Shown here: in pieces, positions 63,601 to 64,000 of the stretch
Layout of the letters: each line of letters starts with the position of its first letter
Numbering within the stretch: position 1 is the first letter of the stretch
Assembly (NCBI GenBank): GCA_964023205.1
Contig: OZ026846.1
Location: forward strand, 35,236,194 to 35,300,193
From: Lutraria lutraria
Lineage: Eukaryota; Mollusca; Bivalvia; Venerida; Mactridae
Direction of reading: 5' to 3'
DNA length: 64,000 nucleotides
The notes under the pieces: model-generated
Seen by the model: only the letters and a program-made list of their open reading frames with translations
Told to the model about the DNA's origin: nothing
The model's database searches: none
Made by a program: the position numbers and the translations under genes

Positions 63601-64000
63601 ATGCATGACCAGGCAACCGGGGAGGGGGGAACATGGTCTCGGACAGGAGAATGCATGACCGGACAACTTGGGGAGGACATGGTCTTGGACTGGAGAAAGC
63701 ATGACCGGACAACCTGGGGGGGACATGGTCTCGGACTGGATAATGCATGACCGGACAACCTGGGGGGGACATGGTCTCGGACTGGAGAATGCATGACCGG
63801 ACAACCTGGGGGGGACATGGTCTCGGACTGGAGAATGCATGACCGGACAACCTGGGGAGGACATGGTCTCGGACTGGAGAATGCATGACCAGACAACCGT
63901 GGGGGAACATGGTCTCGGACTGGATAATGCATGACCGGGCAACCGGGGAGGCAGGAACATGGTCTCGGACTGGAGAATGCATGACCGGGCAACCTGGGGG
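60620..64000. repeat. 8.5-kb super-unit, copy 3 (partial, internally deleted)
   Basis: From about 60,620 to 61,030 it follows unit 2 at an offset of 10,688 bp, then from about 61,030 to the right edge at 9,794 bp, so 894 bp of unit 2 is missing at the switch. It retains tctcgtactgg, gggtggaac, gaccggaaaacc (near 62,535), gaggaaatgg and cttggtctggcg monomers. The edge of the window falls inside the unit. Confidence 0.8.

Larger units (their letters stand above)
1..64000. repeat. GC-rich 46/50-bp satellite array filling the window
   Basis: Head-to-tail monomers run in a single orientation across the entire window. The commonest form is 46 bp: acatggtctcgg, then actggagaatgcatgacc, then gggcaacc or ggacaacc, then a tail such as tggggggg or tggggagg. 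A second class is 50 bp with an accggggaggggggaa-type tail; 45, 47 and 49 bp forms also occur. The 46-bp consensus has 10 A, 7 T, 10 C and 19 G, so about 63% GC with strong G excess on the plus strand. About 30 recurrent point variants (for example gagaaagc, gataatgc, cttggactggcg, ccagacaaccgtg) define monomer subtypes. The sequence begins inside a tail and ends inside a tail, so the array extends past both edges. I do not recognise the monomer as a named satellite family. Confidence 0.98.
13685..64000 (-). other. 50.3-kb stop-free minus-strand frame; judged non-coding
   Basis: One minus-strand frame has no stop from the right edge to 13,685, and the other two are open for 25-28 kb from the right edge. 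The translation cycles three 15-residue phrases, PPRLPGHAFSSPRPC, PPGCPVMHSPVRDHV and PQVARSCILQSETMS, because 46 bp is one base more than 15 codons. It has no domain, signal peptide, unique end or codon-position pattern. The reverse complement of the monomer has no TAA, TAG or TGA in any frame, which explains the openness. A translated repeat RNA is possible but unsupported. Confidence 0.2.

Noticed and set aside
216..63750. Numerous plus-strand reading frames of 60-125 codons with Met-Thr-Gly-Gln-like starts
   Set aside because: They are the repeat read between successive catgacc stops, recur identically with each HOR copy, and their lengths follow monomer length order. No ribosome-binding or Kozak context sets any of them apart.
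13685..63982. A giant minus-strand gene of more than 16,000 codons, with further frames of 3,000-9,000 codons overlapping it
   Set aside because: All three frames are open at once and contain the same three phrases. Stops are missing because the monomer lacks their reverse complements. There is no unique N- or C-terminus, domain, splice pattern or codon-position signal.
1..64000. CRISPR array, suggested by a regular 46-50 bp period
   Set aside because: There are no unique spacers; the whole period is repeated with point variants, and no cas-like gene is present.
1..64000. Telomere-type repeat
   Set aside because: The unit is far longer than telomeric hexamer-like repeats and no run of ttaggg, tttaggg or their complements was noticed. 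A subtelomeric position remains possible.
1..64000. Centromeric satellite with a CENP-B box
   Set aside because: No segment resembling the conserved ttcg...cgggn core of the box was seen in the consensus monomer, so a centromeric role cannot be supported from sequence.
1..64000. Transposon or insertion-sequence origin at HOR boundaries
   Set aside because: No inverted terminal repeats, target-site duplications, poly(A) tails or transposase-like coding were seen; all joins keep or nearly keep monomer phase, as expected from unequal exchange.
1..64000. Cloning or synthetic construct, because GGTCTC (a type IIS site) recurs in most monomers
   Set aside because: The site is part of the natural monomer and mutates with it; there is no vector, linker or marker sequence, and the nested variant structure is that of an evolved satellite.
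1..64000. tRNA, rRNA, riboswitch, promoter or terminator sites
   Set aside because: Nothing beyond the repeat was found; palindromic atgcat and short ccgg matches recur in every monomer and carry no specific signal.
1..64000. Nucleosome-phasing function because four 46-bp monomers make 184 bp
   Set aside because: Mixed 45-51 bp lengths destroy a constant phase across the array, so the arithmetic match is not evidence.

Overview
The whole window is one uninterrupted tandem-repeat (satellite or minisatellite) array, and no unique sequence was found from base 1 to base 64,000. The basic monomer is mostly 46 or 50 bp, with 45, 47, 49 and one 51 bp variants, giving roughly 1,350 head-to-tail copies in one orientation. 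Each monomer opens with acatggtctcgg, has atgcatgacc in its middle, and ends in (g/a)caacc plus a variable G-rich tail. The array enters and leaves the window in mid-monomer, so both true ends lie outside. I see no credible protein gene, RNA gene, transposon, CRISPR array, operon, origin or regulatory site. The organism cannot be named. A large, GC-rich, strand-asymmetric array with nested higher-order repeats (HORs) and many CpG-transition variants points to a eukaryotic heterochromatic, subtelomeric or pericentromeric locus. I do not recognise the monomer as a named satellite.

Layout. From 1 to about 38.6 kb, two module types alternate. Module A is 1.52-1.79 kb and carries a 12-bp truncated monomer. 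Module B is 1.87-4.48 kb and carries a ggataacc marker near its left end. Each module begins at a shared variant monomer, tctcagactgg, which recurs at 667, 2230, 4023, 8502, 10019, 11812, 13685, 15478, 19780, 21573, 32145 and 38577. Larger units are stacked on these: a 6,095-bp tandem duplication (about 12.5-24.9 kb), a 1,430-bp tandem duplication (about 26.8-29.7 kb), and a multi-kilobase block repeated 5,730 bp away (about 28.3-31.1 and 34.0-36.8 kb). From 38.6 kb to the end the A markers vanish. There the array consists of two nearly identical tandem copies of an 8,534-bp unit (about 39.9-48.4 and 48.4-56.8 kb), a mosaic with a 1.04-kb segment repeated 2,401 bp apart (57-60.5 kb), and a third, partial, deleted copy of the 8.5-kb unit running off the right edge.

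Coding appearance. The minus strand is almost stop-free in all three frames; one frame is open from 13,685 to the right edge, about 50.3 kb. The reverse complement of the monomer contains no stop codon, so this follows from repeat composition. Monomer lengths that are not multiples of three make any translation cycle through all three frames, giving a Pro/Cys/Ser-rich repeat. I treat it as non-coding. The small plus-strand reading frames are shadows of the same repeat. The window is best read as a record of recent unequal exchange and segmental duplication within a satellite.
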